In this document: piece by piece, positions 33,136-41,225 of the stretch
Numbering within the stretch: the stretch's first letter is position 1
How the letters are laid out: each line of letters begins with the position of its first letter
NCBI GenBank assembly: GCA_963721645.1
Contig: CAVRJK010000002.1
Span: forward strand, 124,001 to 188,000
Source of the DNA: JALZKA01 sp963721645
GTDB lineage: Bacteria; Actinomycetota; Thermoleophilia; Solirubrobacterales; 70-9
Length of the DNA stretch: 64,000 nucleotides
Direction of reading: 5' to 3'
Notes under the pieces: model-generated
What the model saw: the letters and a program-made list of their open reading frames with translations, nothing else
Databases searched by the model: none
Told to the model about the DNA's origin: nothing
Made by a program: the position numbers and the translations under genes

Positions 33136-33573
33136 ATGACTTCGATCGACCTCACCACAGCCAGCCCATCCGAGATCTACGAGGCCGTGAAGTCGATGGA
33201 CTCGGACGAGTTCGACGTTTTGATGGAAGAGCCTGGGAGCCGGGATCGGATCACTCGTGCGCTCGTCGGTCACATGGCTGGGCTGTTCAGGCCCGAGAAA
33301 GCCGGTGATCTTGACGCCGTGATCCACATCAAGCTCTGGGACCGACCGGGCGGCGGCTACGACCACTTCGAGATGCGCATCGCGGACCGGACTTGCGTCA
33401 TTTCCGATGAGCCTGGCGACGACGCCCAAATGACGCTCAAGATCCGGCCGAAGGACCTGCGAGCCATGCTCGCGGGCGAGACCGGGCCGCGCAGGCTTGC
33501 GATGCGCCGCAAGCTCACCGTGCTCGGCGACCTGAAGCTGGGCGCCCGGCTGCCGGACCTGTTCGCGTTCTAG
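33136..33573 (+). CDS. SCP2-type sterol/lipid-binding-domain protein
   Basis: A 145-residue single SCP2-like domain: SPSEIYEAVKSMDSDEFDVLM, then LDAVIHIKLWDRPGGGYDHFEMRIADRTC, DDAQMTLKIRPKDLRAMLAGETG and KLTVLGDLKLGARLPDLFAF. Such domains form a hydrophobic tunnel for lipids or acyl chains. ATG at 33136 is preferred to TTG 33130. It begins 15 bases after the third tRNA repeat, so its original upstream region has been replaced by the island edge; no ribosome site is visible. Confidence 0.85.
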   Translation: MTSIDLTTASPSEIYEAVKSMDSDEFDVLMEEPGSRDRITRALVGHMAGLFRPEKAGDLDAVIHIKLWDRPGGGYDHFEMRIADRTCVISDEPGDDAQMTLKIRPKDLRAMLAGETGPRRLAMRRKLTVLGDLKLGARLPDLFAF

Positions 33574-33646
33574 CGAGGCGTCGCAGCCATGACCCATGCT
33601 TCTTGCCGGCCGTGGCATTCGCAACGGGCCTAATATCGATACCGCC

Positions 33647-33904
33647 ATGACGAGGACGGCGACACGCATCGCGACGGGAGTCGTTCACCGGGTTCCTGCG
33701 GACCTCCGGGAAGCTCTTCTGTCTGCACCCGAAGTCAGCGATGCCTGGAACGACCTCACGCCACTAGCTCGAAACGAGTGGATCTGCTGGGTCATTTCGG
33801 TCAAGAAAGCCGAAACGAGGCGCAACCACATCGGGCGGGTTCGCGAAGAGCTTCTGGAAGGCAAACGCCGGCCTTGCTGCTGGCCCGGCTGCCCTCACCG
33901 CTGA
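33647..33904 (+). CDS. YdeI/OmpD-associated (OmdA) domain protein
   Basis: An 85-residue protein equal to the short OmdA-type family: VPADLREALLSAPEVSDAWNDLTPLARNEWICWVISVKKAETRRNHIGRVREELLEGKRRPCCWPGCPHR holds the conserved core in three parts, NEWICW, KKAETR and CCWPGCPHR. Relatives are linked to bacteriocin protection in enterobacteria; the mechanism is unknown. The Cys-rich C-terminus may bind metal. ATG at 33647 gives the usual start. The stop overlaps the following scar ORF as TGATG. Confidence 0.8.
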   Translation: MTRTATRIATGVVHRVPADLREALLSAPEVSDAWNDLTPLARNEWICWVISVKKAETRRNHIGRVREELLEGKRRPCCWPGCPHR

Positions 33905-34077
33905 TGGACGTCTACGGCGATCACGTCCTGTCTCGGATGGTCGACGCCGCCTGTGGCATGAAGGCCAATGACCCACGCCGCGAAAGGGCCCCGATCGCGC
34001 CGGACGTCGAGCTCTGCGTCGAGGCGCGTGGCCACCCCGGTGATCCGGCGATCCTCCTGATCGTGCGCTTCGCCTAG
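33904..34077 (+). pseudogene. Chimeric scar: methyltransferase start joined to alpha/beta-hydrolase start
   Basis: A 57-residue frame. Its first part, VYGDHVLSRMVDAACGMKAN, resembles the opening of small class I SAM methyltransferases (typically VYxxxVxPRLxDxxCG). Its second part, IAPDVELCVEARGHPGDPAI and following, resembles the opening of alpha/beta hydrolases (VELCYETxGDPxDPxxLLI). Both stop before any catalytic residue. It is most simply a deletion joint between two former genes. Short length makes the similarity suggestive rather than proven. Confidence 0.5.
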
Positions 34078-34078
34078 T

Positions 34079-34996
34079 TCAAGGGCGCGTCCGGGTGCCG
34101 TTCTCGAGCTCGATCACGCGTCCTCCGAACTCGACCACGTAGACGTTTCGCCGCTTGAAGTTGCGCTGCCCCCTACCGATGGCGACAGCGCTCGGCATCC
34201 CGAGCCCGCCGGCAACGACGCATCCGACGCCCTTACGGTCGATCCGCCAGAGCTCGCCGACGGCGTTTGCAGTGACGAAGATGTTGCCGCGGCGATCTCG
34301 CACCATCCCGTCGGGCCCGGCGGCCATGTCCTCGGCCGGCGGGCGGAAGTACTCCTCGACGCGGGTCGGGTTGTCAATCAGAACACGCTGGATCGCCGCC
34401 GGTTGGAACGTCTGGGCGACGTAGAGCCAGCGCTGGTTCCGGCTCACCGCCATCCCGTTCGAGCTGATCACGTCGGCCCAGACGTTCTCGACCGTCCCGT
34501 CAGGCGCGATTCGATCGACTCCGATGCCAAAGTCATCGGAGGCAAACACCGTGCCGTCCCGCGTCTTGGCGACGCCGTTCGCCATCGCGAGGCCGTCCGT
34601 GTAGAGGCTCGATTCGCCGGTGCGGCGGTCGATTCGAAGCAGTCCGGCCTGTGGATTCAGGGTGCCAGTCGTTCCGCCTGGGATCGAGTTGCCATAGCCC
34701 ATCAAGAGAGTGCCCGAGCCAAAGATCGTGAGGCCCCCGGGCGAGGCGACGCCGGTGACGAGCGGTCGAGGCTGAGCGCCTTCGCGCCGGAGCTTCAGCA
34801 GACTGCCTCCGCCCACCGACGAGGTGAAGTAGAGGTGTCCGCGGCGATCGGTGATCGCCGACTCCAGCGTTCCTTGACCCGTCAGGATGTTCCGCGGTGT
34901 CGGCGCTCGCTGGCAGTCGGGCAGCGCCTGGGCGGCCGGGGAGGCAGCGAGGAGAAGGCCGCAGGCGGCAACGGCGAGTGTTCCCCCTCGGAGCAT
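34079..34996 (-). CDS. Secreted SMP-30/gluconolactonase-like propeller protein
   Basis: A 305-residue exported beta-propeller. Residues 1-25 are a signal peptide (LRGGTLAVAACGLLLAASPAAQA). The mature part has repeated blades typical of SMP-30/strictosidine-synthase-like proteins: ITDRRGHLYFTSS, GLAMANGVAKTRDGTVFASD, VISSNGMAVSRNQRWLYVAQT, AAGPDGMVRDRRGNIFVTA and GMPSAVAIGRG. Relatives are Ca2+-dependent lactonases; the substrate is unknown. ATG at 34996 starts the signal peptide; the open frame upstream is Arg/Lys filler. Confidence 0.85.
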   Translation of the reverse strand: MLRGGTLAVAACGLLLAASPAAQALPDCQRAPTPRNILTGQGTLESAITDRRGHLYFTSSVGGGSLLKLRREGAQPRPLVTGVASPGGLTIFGSGTLLMGYGNSIPGGTTGTLNPQAGLLRIDRRTGESSLYTDGLAMANGVAKTRDGTVFASDDFGIGVDRIAPDGTVENVWADVISSNGMAVSRNQRWLYVAQTFQPAAIQRVLIDNPTRVEEYFRPPAEDMAAGPDGMVRDRRGNIFVTANAVGELWRIDRKGVGCVVAGGLGMPSAVAIGRGQRNFKRRNVYVVEFGGRVIELENGTRTRP

Positions 34997-35069
34997 CGCC
35001 TGGAACTCTAGGCGCGGATTGGACTGCCCGCGCCGGTCGCTAGGGGAAGCCTTCGCTTGACCCTTCCGG

Positions 35070-35471
35070 TTACTCCGGCCAGAAGCCCTCTTCCAGTTCG
35101 ACGTCGGCGCGAACATCGTCGATCTTCACGGAGCAGAGAATCACCTCAGCCTCGTCGGCGCCGTCGTTGTGGATCGACCGCACGGCGTGCGGCGCGATCC
35201 GGACGGCGGATTTCGGACCGGCTTCGAAGACATCGTCGCCAATCTTGAAAGTCACCGTTCCCGAGACGACGAAGACGATCTCTTCCTGCGTCGCGTGCTT
35301 GTGGCCGTAGCTTCCGCGTCCGCCCGTCCCGGACGGCATAAGTCGCCATGAGAAGGCCATCTGATCTGAATCCACCGCGCCGCCGAACGAGCGCAGCTCG
35401 CCAAACCCCGGGTAGTCCTTCATGTAGTCCTCGGCGTCCTCGCGTGCCGCAATTGAATAGTCGCTCGTCAT
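35070..35471 (-). CDS. Cupin-domain protein
   Basis: A 133-residue single cupin. The core GSYGHKHATQEEIVFVVSGTVTFKIGDDVFEAGPKSAVRIAPHAVRSIHNDGAD (split here by its motifs) supplies GHKHATQEEI for cupin motif 1 with metal-binding His and Glu, and PHAVRSIHN for motif 2. A Trp/Pro-ended tail (EEGFWPE) is typical of one sugar-related subgroup. Its ATG overlaps the MFS stop (ATGA), so the two form an operon, possibly uptake or efflux plus modification of one compound. Confidence 0.86.
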   Translation of the reverse strand: MTSDYSIAAREDAEDYMKDYPGFGELRSFGGAVDSDQMAFSWRLMPSGTGGRGSYGHKHATQEEIVFVVSGTVTFKIGDDVFEAGPKSAVRIAPHAVRSIHNDGADEAEVILCSVKIDDVRADVELEEGFWPE

Positions 35472-36736
35472 GGTGTTTCTCCTCTCACCGGCGCCGTCGG
35501 CGCCATTGCTTCGTCGTGCATGGTTTCTCCGATCGTCTCCGGCTTGGCGGTCGGCCCACCCCGAAGCCTGAAAGTCAGAAGCGCGAGTCCTGCAATCGCG
35601 ACAAGGATGGGGGCGCCGCCCTGAATCGCCAGCGTTCCACGGGCTCCGATCGCCTCGACGAGGAAGCCGCCGATTGCGAGTGCGCCGAGTTCTGCCCCGT
35701 TTCGCAGCGCGTTGTACGCGGCGCCGGACCGTCCGTGGGCATTGGCGGGCGTTCGCTCGTGGATCAGGGTCCGGACAAGGACGTTCTTGGTGCCGTGGCC
35801 GACCCCACCGATCAGGTAGCAACCGATTGCAAGTGGCAGGGAGAGCACGACCGTCTGAACCGACAGGCCGGCGCCTTGGACCATGATCATCACCATCGCC
35901 ATTGCGGCGAGAGAAGTTGCACCGATTCGCGAGGAGACGAACAGGGCTCCGCCGGCCATTCCGAGCGTCCACGCGGTCATGACGGCGCCGTATCCGAAGT
36001 CGCCACCGTCGAGGTCTTCGCGCACGTAGAAGACCTCTGCCGTCGCGACGCCCGTCATGAGAAGGAGCGTCACAAAGGTCACACCCATCATCAGCCGCAG
36101 GACCGGATCGTGACCAAGGATCTCGAAGCCGCCGCGGACCTCCTCTGTTGCGACCTCGTGAGTCGGAGTCGGCGCACGGCGCACCGTGAGCAACCACGCC
36201 CCCACGGCCACGGCCGCGAAGGTCAGCGCGTTGATCGCGAGAGCGATCCCGATCCCGCCGGCACTCGCCAGCGCCCCACCCAGGATCGGCCCGATGGCCA
36301 TGCCCATGTAGCGAGCGGTCTCGACATGGCCGTTCAGGGTCTTGAGCCGCTCGCCCGAGGCGATCGAGCCGGTGAGTGCGAACTCGGCCGGCGCGGAGAA
36401 GGCGTTGACCGATCCGAGCAGCGCGACTAGCGCAATGACCGCGGCGACCGAGTCCGTGGCGAGGATCAGCACGGCGGCTATCGCCGCCTGGATCAGCGAG
36501 GAGTAGATGAGAAGGCCCCTTGTCTCCACGCGATCGATCAAGCGGCCCGCCGGACCCGACAACACGACCATCGGGCCCCACAGGGCGACGAAGAGCCCGG
36601 ATACCGCCCAGCCTGATCCGGAGAGCTCCGAAACGAGCGCCGCGAGGGGTACCAAAGCGAGGAAGTCGCCGCCGGCAGACAGGCCGACCGCTCCTACCAG
36701 GAGCCGTGAATCTCGTGTCCCCCCAGGACGTTCCAT
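35468..36736 (-). CDS. MFS transporter
   Basis: A 422-residue major facilitator with about 12 membrane segments, in the MFS_3/enterobactin-exporter-like style: LLVGAVGLSAGGDFLALVPLAALV at the start, the loop motif GPAGRLIDRVETRG between helices 2 and 3, RYMGMAIGPILGGALASAGG, and the second half from about 215. The substrate is unknown, probably an efflux substrate. It is co-translated with the cupin gene. Confidence 0.9.
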   Translation of the reverse strand: MERPGGTRDSRLLVGAVGLSAGGDFLALVPLAALVSELSGSGWAVSGLFVALWGPMVVLSGPAGRLIDRVETRGLLIYSSLIQAAIAAVLILATDSVAAVIALVALLGSVNAFSAPAEFALTGSIASGERLKTLNGHVETARYMGMAIGPILGGALASAGGIGIALAINALTFAAVAVGAWLLTVRRAPTPTHEVATEEVRGGFEILGHDPVLRLMMGVTFVTLLLMTGVATAEVFYVREDLDGGDFGYGAVMTAWTLGMAGGALFVSSRIGATSLAAMAMVMIMVQGAGLSVQTVVLSLPLAIGCYLIGGVGHGTKNVLVRTLIHERTPANAHGRSGAAYNALRNGAELGALAIGGFLVEAIGARGTLAIQGGAPILVAIAGLALLTFRLRGGPTAKPETIGETMHDEAMAPTAPVRGETP

Positions 36737-36741
36737 CGCCT

Positions 36742-37200
36742 CTACAGTCGCTTCTCCCCGAAAAACGTTGCAATCGGGTTGCCGTTGAAGTTCTCGATGG
36801 GTTCGTATCCGGCCTTGCGGTACATCCGCTGCGAGTAGGGCTGGCGCGGCCCGGTGTCCAGGCGCACCTGCTCATAGCCGAGCTTGCGAGCGGCGTCCTC
36901 GAGTGCCTCCAGGAGCTCGCGTCCACGTCCGTCGTTCCTCGCCTCCGGGACCACATACATGCGCTTGATCTCGCACGCGCCGCCCCCCAGGTCCTTGACG
37001 CCCCCGGCGCACACCGCCGCCCCGGATTCGTCGAAGCCGACCAGGAAGATCCCTACCGGGCGGACCAAGTTCGCGGGGCCCGGCCTTCGGCATCTCAGGG
37101 CCGTCGAGCACGACGCCTGCGTAGATCTCCGCGATTTCCGCTCGCATGGCCAGCACGAGCGACTGCGCCGGGTCTTGGTCGAACGGTGGTCGGGCGGAAA
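36742..37200 (-). pseudogene. GNAT acetyltransferase gene broken by a frameshift
   Basis: The 3' part encodes a good GNAT core: GIFLVGFDESGAAVCAGGVK, EIKRMYVVPEARNDGRGRELLEALE, RLDTGPRQPYSQRMYRKAGY. The expected N-terminal part (FDQDPAQSLVLAMRAEIAEIY, LDGPEMPKAGPRELGPPG) continues upstream in another frame. The join is near 37050, where CCGCCCGGT is followed by AGGGATC; one extra A breaks the frame. It may be a real lesion or a sequencing error. The start is not resolved; the 5' coordinate is approximate. A downstream-only start at 37068 would lack the first strands. Confidence 0.75.
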
Positions 37201-37271
37201 TCGAGCGGCCTACGTGGCTCGGGTCGTGGGGCGAAGTCCGTCTCCACGTCGCCGTAGCGTAGGCTGAACCG

Positions 37272-38954
37272 ATGGCTGATCCGGCGCTCACAGGTCATTG
37301 CGGCTGCGAGGCCGTCCAGTTCGAGATCGACCAGCCGCTCGAGGCTGCCGGCTACTGCCACTGCACGCGATGTCAGCGGCGCACCGGAGGCGCTGCATCG
37401 GCGAGCGCGCGGGTTGCCCCCGGCTCACTTCGGGTGACCGAGGGCGAGGAGCATTTGCGCGCCTGGGCGCCCGAGGATGGCTTTGCGAAGGTCTTCTGCG
37501 GCGAGTGCGGATCTGCGCTCTTCGGCCGCGCGCCGGGCTCAGACGAGATCTCGCTCGTCAGGCTCGGCGTGATCGACGGCGACCCGGGCCTGCGCCCGAT
37601 CGGCCGTCAGTACCTCGCTGACGCGGCCGTCTGGGAGCCGATCCCCGACGACGGACTTCGCCCGCTTCGACGGGCCCTTTCCCGCCACCTGAATAGCGGG
37701 AGGTCGAGGATGAGGCTCTCCATCCCCGCCCTGCGACCACTCCGTTTCCGCGACTTCAGGCTCCTGTGGACAGGGCTGGCCGTCTCGCTCGCGGGCGACG
37801 GTATGTGGCTGGTCGCGCTGGCGTGGCAGGTGATCGAGCTCGACGGCGGCCCGGTGCAGCTTTCGATCGTTGCGACGGCGTACAGCCTCGGGCTGATCGG
37901 GTTGATGCTGCCCGCTGGGATCATCGCCGACCGGCTGCCGCGCCGCTTGGTGATGTTGAGCGCGGATCTTTTGCGCGCGGCGACCGTTGCCGTGATCGCG
38001 GTCCTTTCGGTTACCGATGCCCTTGAGCTCTGGCACCTCGCACTGGCGAGCGGGCTGATCGGAATCGGGGAGGCGCTCTTCATTCCCAGCTACACGGCAC
38101 TCGTTCCACAGCTTCTGCCCGAGGACGAGATCCTCGCCGCGAACGGCCTCGAAGGCATGCTGCGGCCGCTCGCCCAGCAGGCAGTGGGACCGGCTGTGGG
38201 CGGGCTCTCGGTTGCTCTTTTAGAACCCGGACTGGCGATCGGCATGGCCGCAGCGGCCTATGTCTTTTCTGCCGGCTGCCTGTGGCTTATGCAGGTCGGT
38301 TCGAGGCCCGCGCGATCAGCGGAAGAGCCCTCGACCGCCTTGTCCGACCTCCGCGAGGGCATCACCTACGTTCGCCGGACCCCCTGGCTGTGGGCAACGC
38401 TCACCTTCGCGTTCTTCGCAGTCTTCTTCTTCGTCGGCCCATTCGAGGTCCTCACTCCGTTTGTGATCTCGGATCGGGTCGGGGGAGGGTCGGTCGAGTA
38501 CGGGATCCTGCTCGCGACATTCGGCATCGGCTCGGCGATTGGGGCACTCGGCATCTCGTCCCGGCCGCTTCCTCGCAGGTATCTGTCGGTGATGCTTTGG
38601 ACCTGGGGGCTCGGCCTCCTGCCACTTGCGCTCTTTGGGATCGCGACAGAGTTGTGGGTCCTCCTCGTAGTAGCGATGGTGGTTGGGATCACGGAGGGCA
38701 TTGGGACGGTCATCTGGGGAACGCTCCTTCAGCGCCGCGTCCCCGATGCCTTGCGCGGGCGCGTATCCAGCCTTGACTTCTTCCTGTCGCTCGCGCTGCT
38801 GCCGGCGTCCATGGCGCTCGCAGGCCCGGCGGCCGAGGCGTTTGGCCTGACCGCGGTGTTTGTCGTCGCGGGAGTCGCTTCAGCGCTCGTCGCGCCGGTC
38901 ATGTTCCGGCTCGGACGCCTCGGCGAGGACGAACTAGCCCACCCTCTCAGCTGA
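37272..38954 (+). CDS. GFA-domain fused in frame to MFS transporter
   Basis: A single 560-codon frame. Residues 1-145 are a GFA-type zinc domain (GHCGCEAVQF, GYCHCTRCQRRTGG, FCGECGSALFG), usually a stand-alone protein of about 130-145 residues. Residues 147-560 are a complete 12-helix MFS transporter (PLRFRDFRLLWTGLAVSLAG, AGIIADRLPRRLVMLSADLL). There is no stop between them, but ATG at 37710 (MRLSIPALRPL) lies 6 bases after GGGAGG, so the transporter may also be made alone. TGA and TAG triplets sit out of frame at the junction. The downstream gene overlaps by one base (TGATG). Confidence 0.85.
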   Translation: MADPALTGHCGCEAVQFEIDQPLEAAGYCHCTRCQRRTGGAASASARVAPGSLRVTEGEEHLRAWAPEDGFAKVFCGECGSALFGRAPGSDEISLVRLGVIDGDPGLRPIGRQYLADAAVWEPIPDDGLRPLRRALSRHLNSGRSRMRLSIPALRPLRFRDFRLLWTGLAVSLAGDGMWLVALAWQVIELDGGPVQLSIVATAYSLGLIGLMLPAGIIADRLPRRLVMLSADLLRAATVAVIAVLSVTDALELWHLALASGLIGIGEALFIPSYTALVPQLLPEDEILAANGLEGMLRPLAQQAVGPAVGGLSVALLEPGLAIGMAAAAYVFSAGCLWLMQVGSRPARSAEEPSTALSDLREGITYVRRTPWLWATLTFAFFAVFFFVGPFEVLTPFVISDRVGGGSVEYGILLATFGIGSAIGALGISSRPLPRRYLSVMLWTWGLGLLPLALFGIATELWVLLVVAMVVGITEGIGTVIWGTLLQRRVPDALRGRVSSLDFFLSLALLPASMALAGPAAEAFGLTAVFVVAGVASALVAPVMFRLGRLGEDELAHPLS

Positions 38955-39700
38955 TGGAGCCCCTCGAAGTCATCCTCGTCGCAGTGGGCGTCGTCGCGGG
39001 GGCGACCCTCCAGTCGGCCATGGGGTTCGGCTTTGCCCTGGTGGCGGGGCCCGCGGTGTTCGCAGTAGCGGACCCCGCCGAGGCGATCACGATCCTGCTG
39101 GTGCTCGGAACCGTCCTCAACCTGCTGATTACCCTCGCCGAGCGGCGTCCGTCCGAGGTTCGCCGCGCCGATGTGGTGCGAATTCTCGCCTGGGCAGCAC
39201 CTGGGGTGGTTGCGGGCGTCTACATCCTCCTGGCGCTCTCAAAGCCGGCGCTTCAGGTGATCGTGGGCCTCTGCGTGATCGCCGCCGCAGTCGTTCAGGC
39301 CCGCGCCGGCCAATCCCCACCGCGGCAGGGGAATCCGCTTGCGCGCGCCGCGGCAGGGCTGGCGGCGGGGACCTTGACCACGACCACGGCCACGGCTGGC
39401 CCGCCGCTCGTTCTATATCTGCAGAGCACGGGCGTGCGGCCCGAGCCCTTCCGCGACACGATGGCGGCGCTGCTTTTGGGGCTCAACGTCATGGGCGGGA
39501 TCGCGCTCGTCCTGGCCGATGGAGGCGCCGAGCTGCCGAACCTCGCGATCCTCGCCGCCCTTGCCTGGATGGTCGTGGTCGGTCGCTCAGGAGGCCGCAT
39601 CATCTTCGACCGCTTTGACCACCACACGTTCCAAGTCGCAGGCCTCGCCCTGATCGTGATCTCTGGCACGGCCAGCATCGTCGCCGGCGTGGCGGCCTGA
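38954..39700 (+). CDS. TauE/SafE-family sulfite exporter-like permease
   Basis: A 248-residue membrane protein with about eight helices in two repeated halves. GATLQSAMGFGFALVAGPAVFAV is the first-half signature and GTLTTTTATAGPPLVLYLQSTG the second, both typical of TauE/SafE/YfcA exporters for sulfite or organosulfonates. The substrate is not known here. It begins within the stop of the GFA-MFS gene and shares its operon. Confidence 0.9.
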   Translation: MEPLEVILVAVGVVAGATLQSAMGFGFALVAGPAVFAVADPAEAITILLVLGTVLNLLITLAERRPSEVRRADVVRILAWAAPGVVAGVYILLALSKPALQVIVGLCVIAAAVVQARAGQSPPRQGNPLARAAAGLAAGTLTTTTATAGPPLVLYLQSTGVRPEPFRDTMAALLLGLNVMGGIALVLADGGAELPNLAILAALAWMVVVGRSGGRIIFDRFDHHTFQVAGLALIVISGTASIVAGVAA

Positions 39701-39704
39701 TAGC

Positions 39705-40064
39705 TCAGGAGCGCTCGAGTACCTCGGCGAGGCGAGGCTCGCCGCATGCGCGCATGACGAGCGCGAGTCGCGCCGCCGCCACGGCGCCGTCCGGGCTCGC
39801 GAGCCCCTCCGCGTTAGTCAGGATCTCACCCGCGCGGCCAAATCCGATCGAAGGGCGGCTGGCGAGCATGCGGCCGCTCCAGCGGACCGCGGCGCGCTCG
39901 TAGCGGTCGGGGTCCTGGTCGCGGATCAGGAGAAGAATCCGCAGCGCGTCCTCGAGATCGATCCGCTCGCACTCGACTGCTGTGAGTCGGACGAGCTCGA
40001 GGTTTCCGCGCTCGATTGCACGGAGGAGTCGGGAGCGGGGAGAGCCTGCAGCGGTCACGAACAC
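39705..40064 (-). CDS. Uncharacterised helical protein
   Basis: 119 residues, mostly helical and Arg/Glu/Leu-rich: SRLLRAIERGNLELVRLTAVEC, DLEDALRILLLIRDQDPDRYERAAVRWSGRMLA, and GAVAAARLALVMRACGEPRLAEVLE. The shape recalls short repeat proteins of the ankyrin/TPR class, but no family is recognised. GTG at 40064 or 40058 is the start. Convergent with the TauE-like gene, 4 bases apart. Confidence 0.65.
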   Translation of the reverse strand: MFVTAAGSPRSRLLRAIERGNLELVRLTAVECERIDLEDALRILLLIRDQDPDRYERAAVRWSGRMLASRPSIGFGRAGEILTNAEGLASPDGAVAAARLALVMRACGEPRLAEVLERS

Positions 40065-40361
40065 ATGTTCGCATCCGAGTCAAGGGGCTCATCTTGCCGA
40101 GCGCGAGCTGGCGTCCCCGCGTGTGAACGCCGCAATCGTCCTTCCGGTGCCCTATAAGGCCACACTTGGACGACTGGGGCATCGGGGGTCGAGCCTGAGC
40201 TAGCTTTCGCATGATGCCTCGCTACGCAGCATTTACGTGCCATCAACGTCGGCGGACGCCAGACGAAGGACACGGCAGCGGCAACGGAGCTCGACTCGAA
40301 ATAGACACCTCGCGCCCGCTGCGAAGGTTCGATCTCGACCCCGATCGGAGACCCGTCACCC
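40065..40361. other. Gene-free region between divergent genes
   Basis: 297 bases between the starts of the helical protein and the VOC protein. The short open frames, including one from ATG 40210, give unnatural sequences without ribosome sites. Promoters for both neighbours are expected but not identified. Confidence 0.4.
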
Positions 40362-41225
40362 GTGGCAAACGCTGAGGAGCTCTCGCGCCTGTTCGACTCC
40401 GTCGTTGGCACGGTCGCGCTGCGTGTGGCCGACCTCGGGCGTCAGCGGAACTTCTATGAAGCAGGCATCGGGCTGGCCACCTCCTCAGAGGAGGACGGAG
40501 CAGCGGAACTGAAAGGCGCCGGCGGACTTCCGCTCGTCCGCCTCGACTCGACCATGTCGGCGGGCACAGAGCCCGTTCGGGTGCCGCACACGGGCCTCTT
40601 TCACACCGCGTTTCGCTACCCCGACCGAGCCTCGCTCGCGGCGGCGGTCGCCCGCACGTCCCAGGTCGCACGTGAGTTCCAGGGCGCCTCGGATCACGGT
40701 GTCTCCGAAGCGGTCTACTTCGCCGACCCCGAGGGCAACGGAATCGAGCTCTACCGCGATCGCCCCTTCGAGGAATGGCCTGAGGCCGAGTCCGGGCGGG
40801 TGGGGATGTTCACGGCACCGCTCGATCTGCCGGCCCTGCTCGAGGAGGCTGACGGGGAGGTTCAGCCCGACATCGGCCACATCCACCTGATGACCGCGGA
40901 CGCGGGGCGGGCGCTCAGCTTCTGGCGAGATGCGGTGGGGATCGAGGAGCGCCAGCGCTTTGGGCCAAGCGCCGTGTTCCTGGCCGAAGGCCTCTATCAC
41001 CACCACATCGGCGCCAACTCGTGGCATTCGGCAGGCGCGAGTACCGCGCCAGCCGACCGGCCCGGCCTCGACTCGTTCGAACTTCGCCTGCAAAGCGCTC
41101 AGGCGGTCGACGCGGCCGCCCACGGGCTCGAGCGATCAGGAGTGACGATCGAGTGCGGCGCGGGCACGATCCGGTTCCGCGATGCGGATCAGAACCTGGT
41201 CGTCCTTAGCGACCGGTCAGCGTGA
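40362..41225 (+). CDS. Two-module VOC-family (glyoxalase/extradiol dioxygenase-like) protein
   Basis: A 287-residue protein with two VOC modules (about 14-135 and 165-285). VGTVALRVADLGRQRNFYEAGIGL opens the first, HTGLFHTAFRYPDRASLAAAV gives a metal His, and VSEAVYFADPEGNGIELYRDRP closes it with the metal Glu. The second has IGHIHLMTADAGRALSFWRDAVGI and YHHHIGANSW. The pattern matches CatE-like proteins of the Bacillus type. The exact substrate is unknown. GTG at 40362 follows GGAG by 9 bases. Confidence 0.87.
   Translation: MANAEELSRLFDSVVGTVALRVADLGRQRNFYEAGIGLATSSEEDGAAELKGAGGLPLVRLDSTMSAGTEPVRVPHTGLFHTAFRYPDRASLAAAVARTSQVAREFQGASDHGVSEAVYFADPEGNGIELYRDRPFEEWPEAESGRVGMFTAPLDLPALLEEADGEVQPDIGHIHLMTADAGRALSFWRDAVGIEERQRFGPSAVFLAEGLYHHHIGANSWHSAGASTAPADRPGLDSFELRLQSAQAVDAAAHGLERSGVTIECGAGTIRFRDADQNLVVLSDRSA

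Noticed and set aside
35472..36956. Long extension upstream of the cupin domain
   Set aside because: It is antisense-frame shadow of the MFS gene; the cupin has its own ATG in an ATGA overlap.
40210..40374. Short frame upstream of the VOC gene
   Set aside because: No ribosome site, unnatural composition and overlap with the real start.
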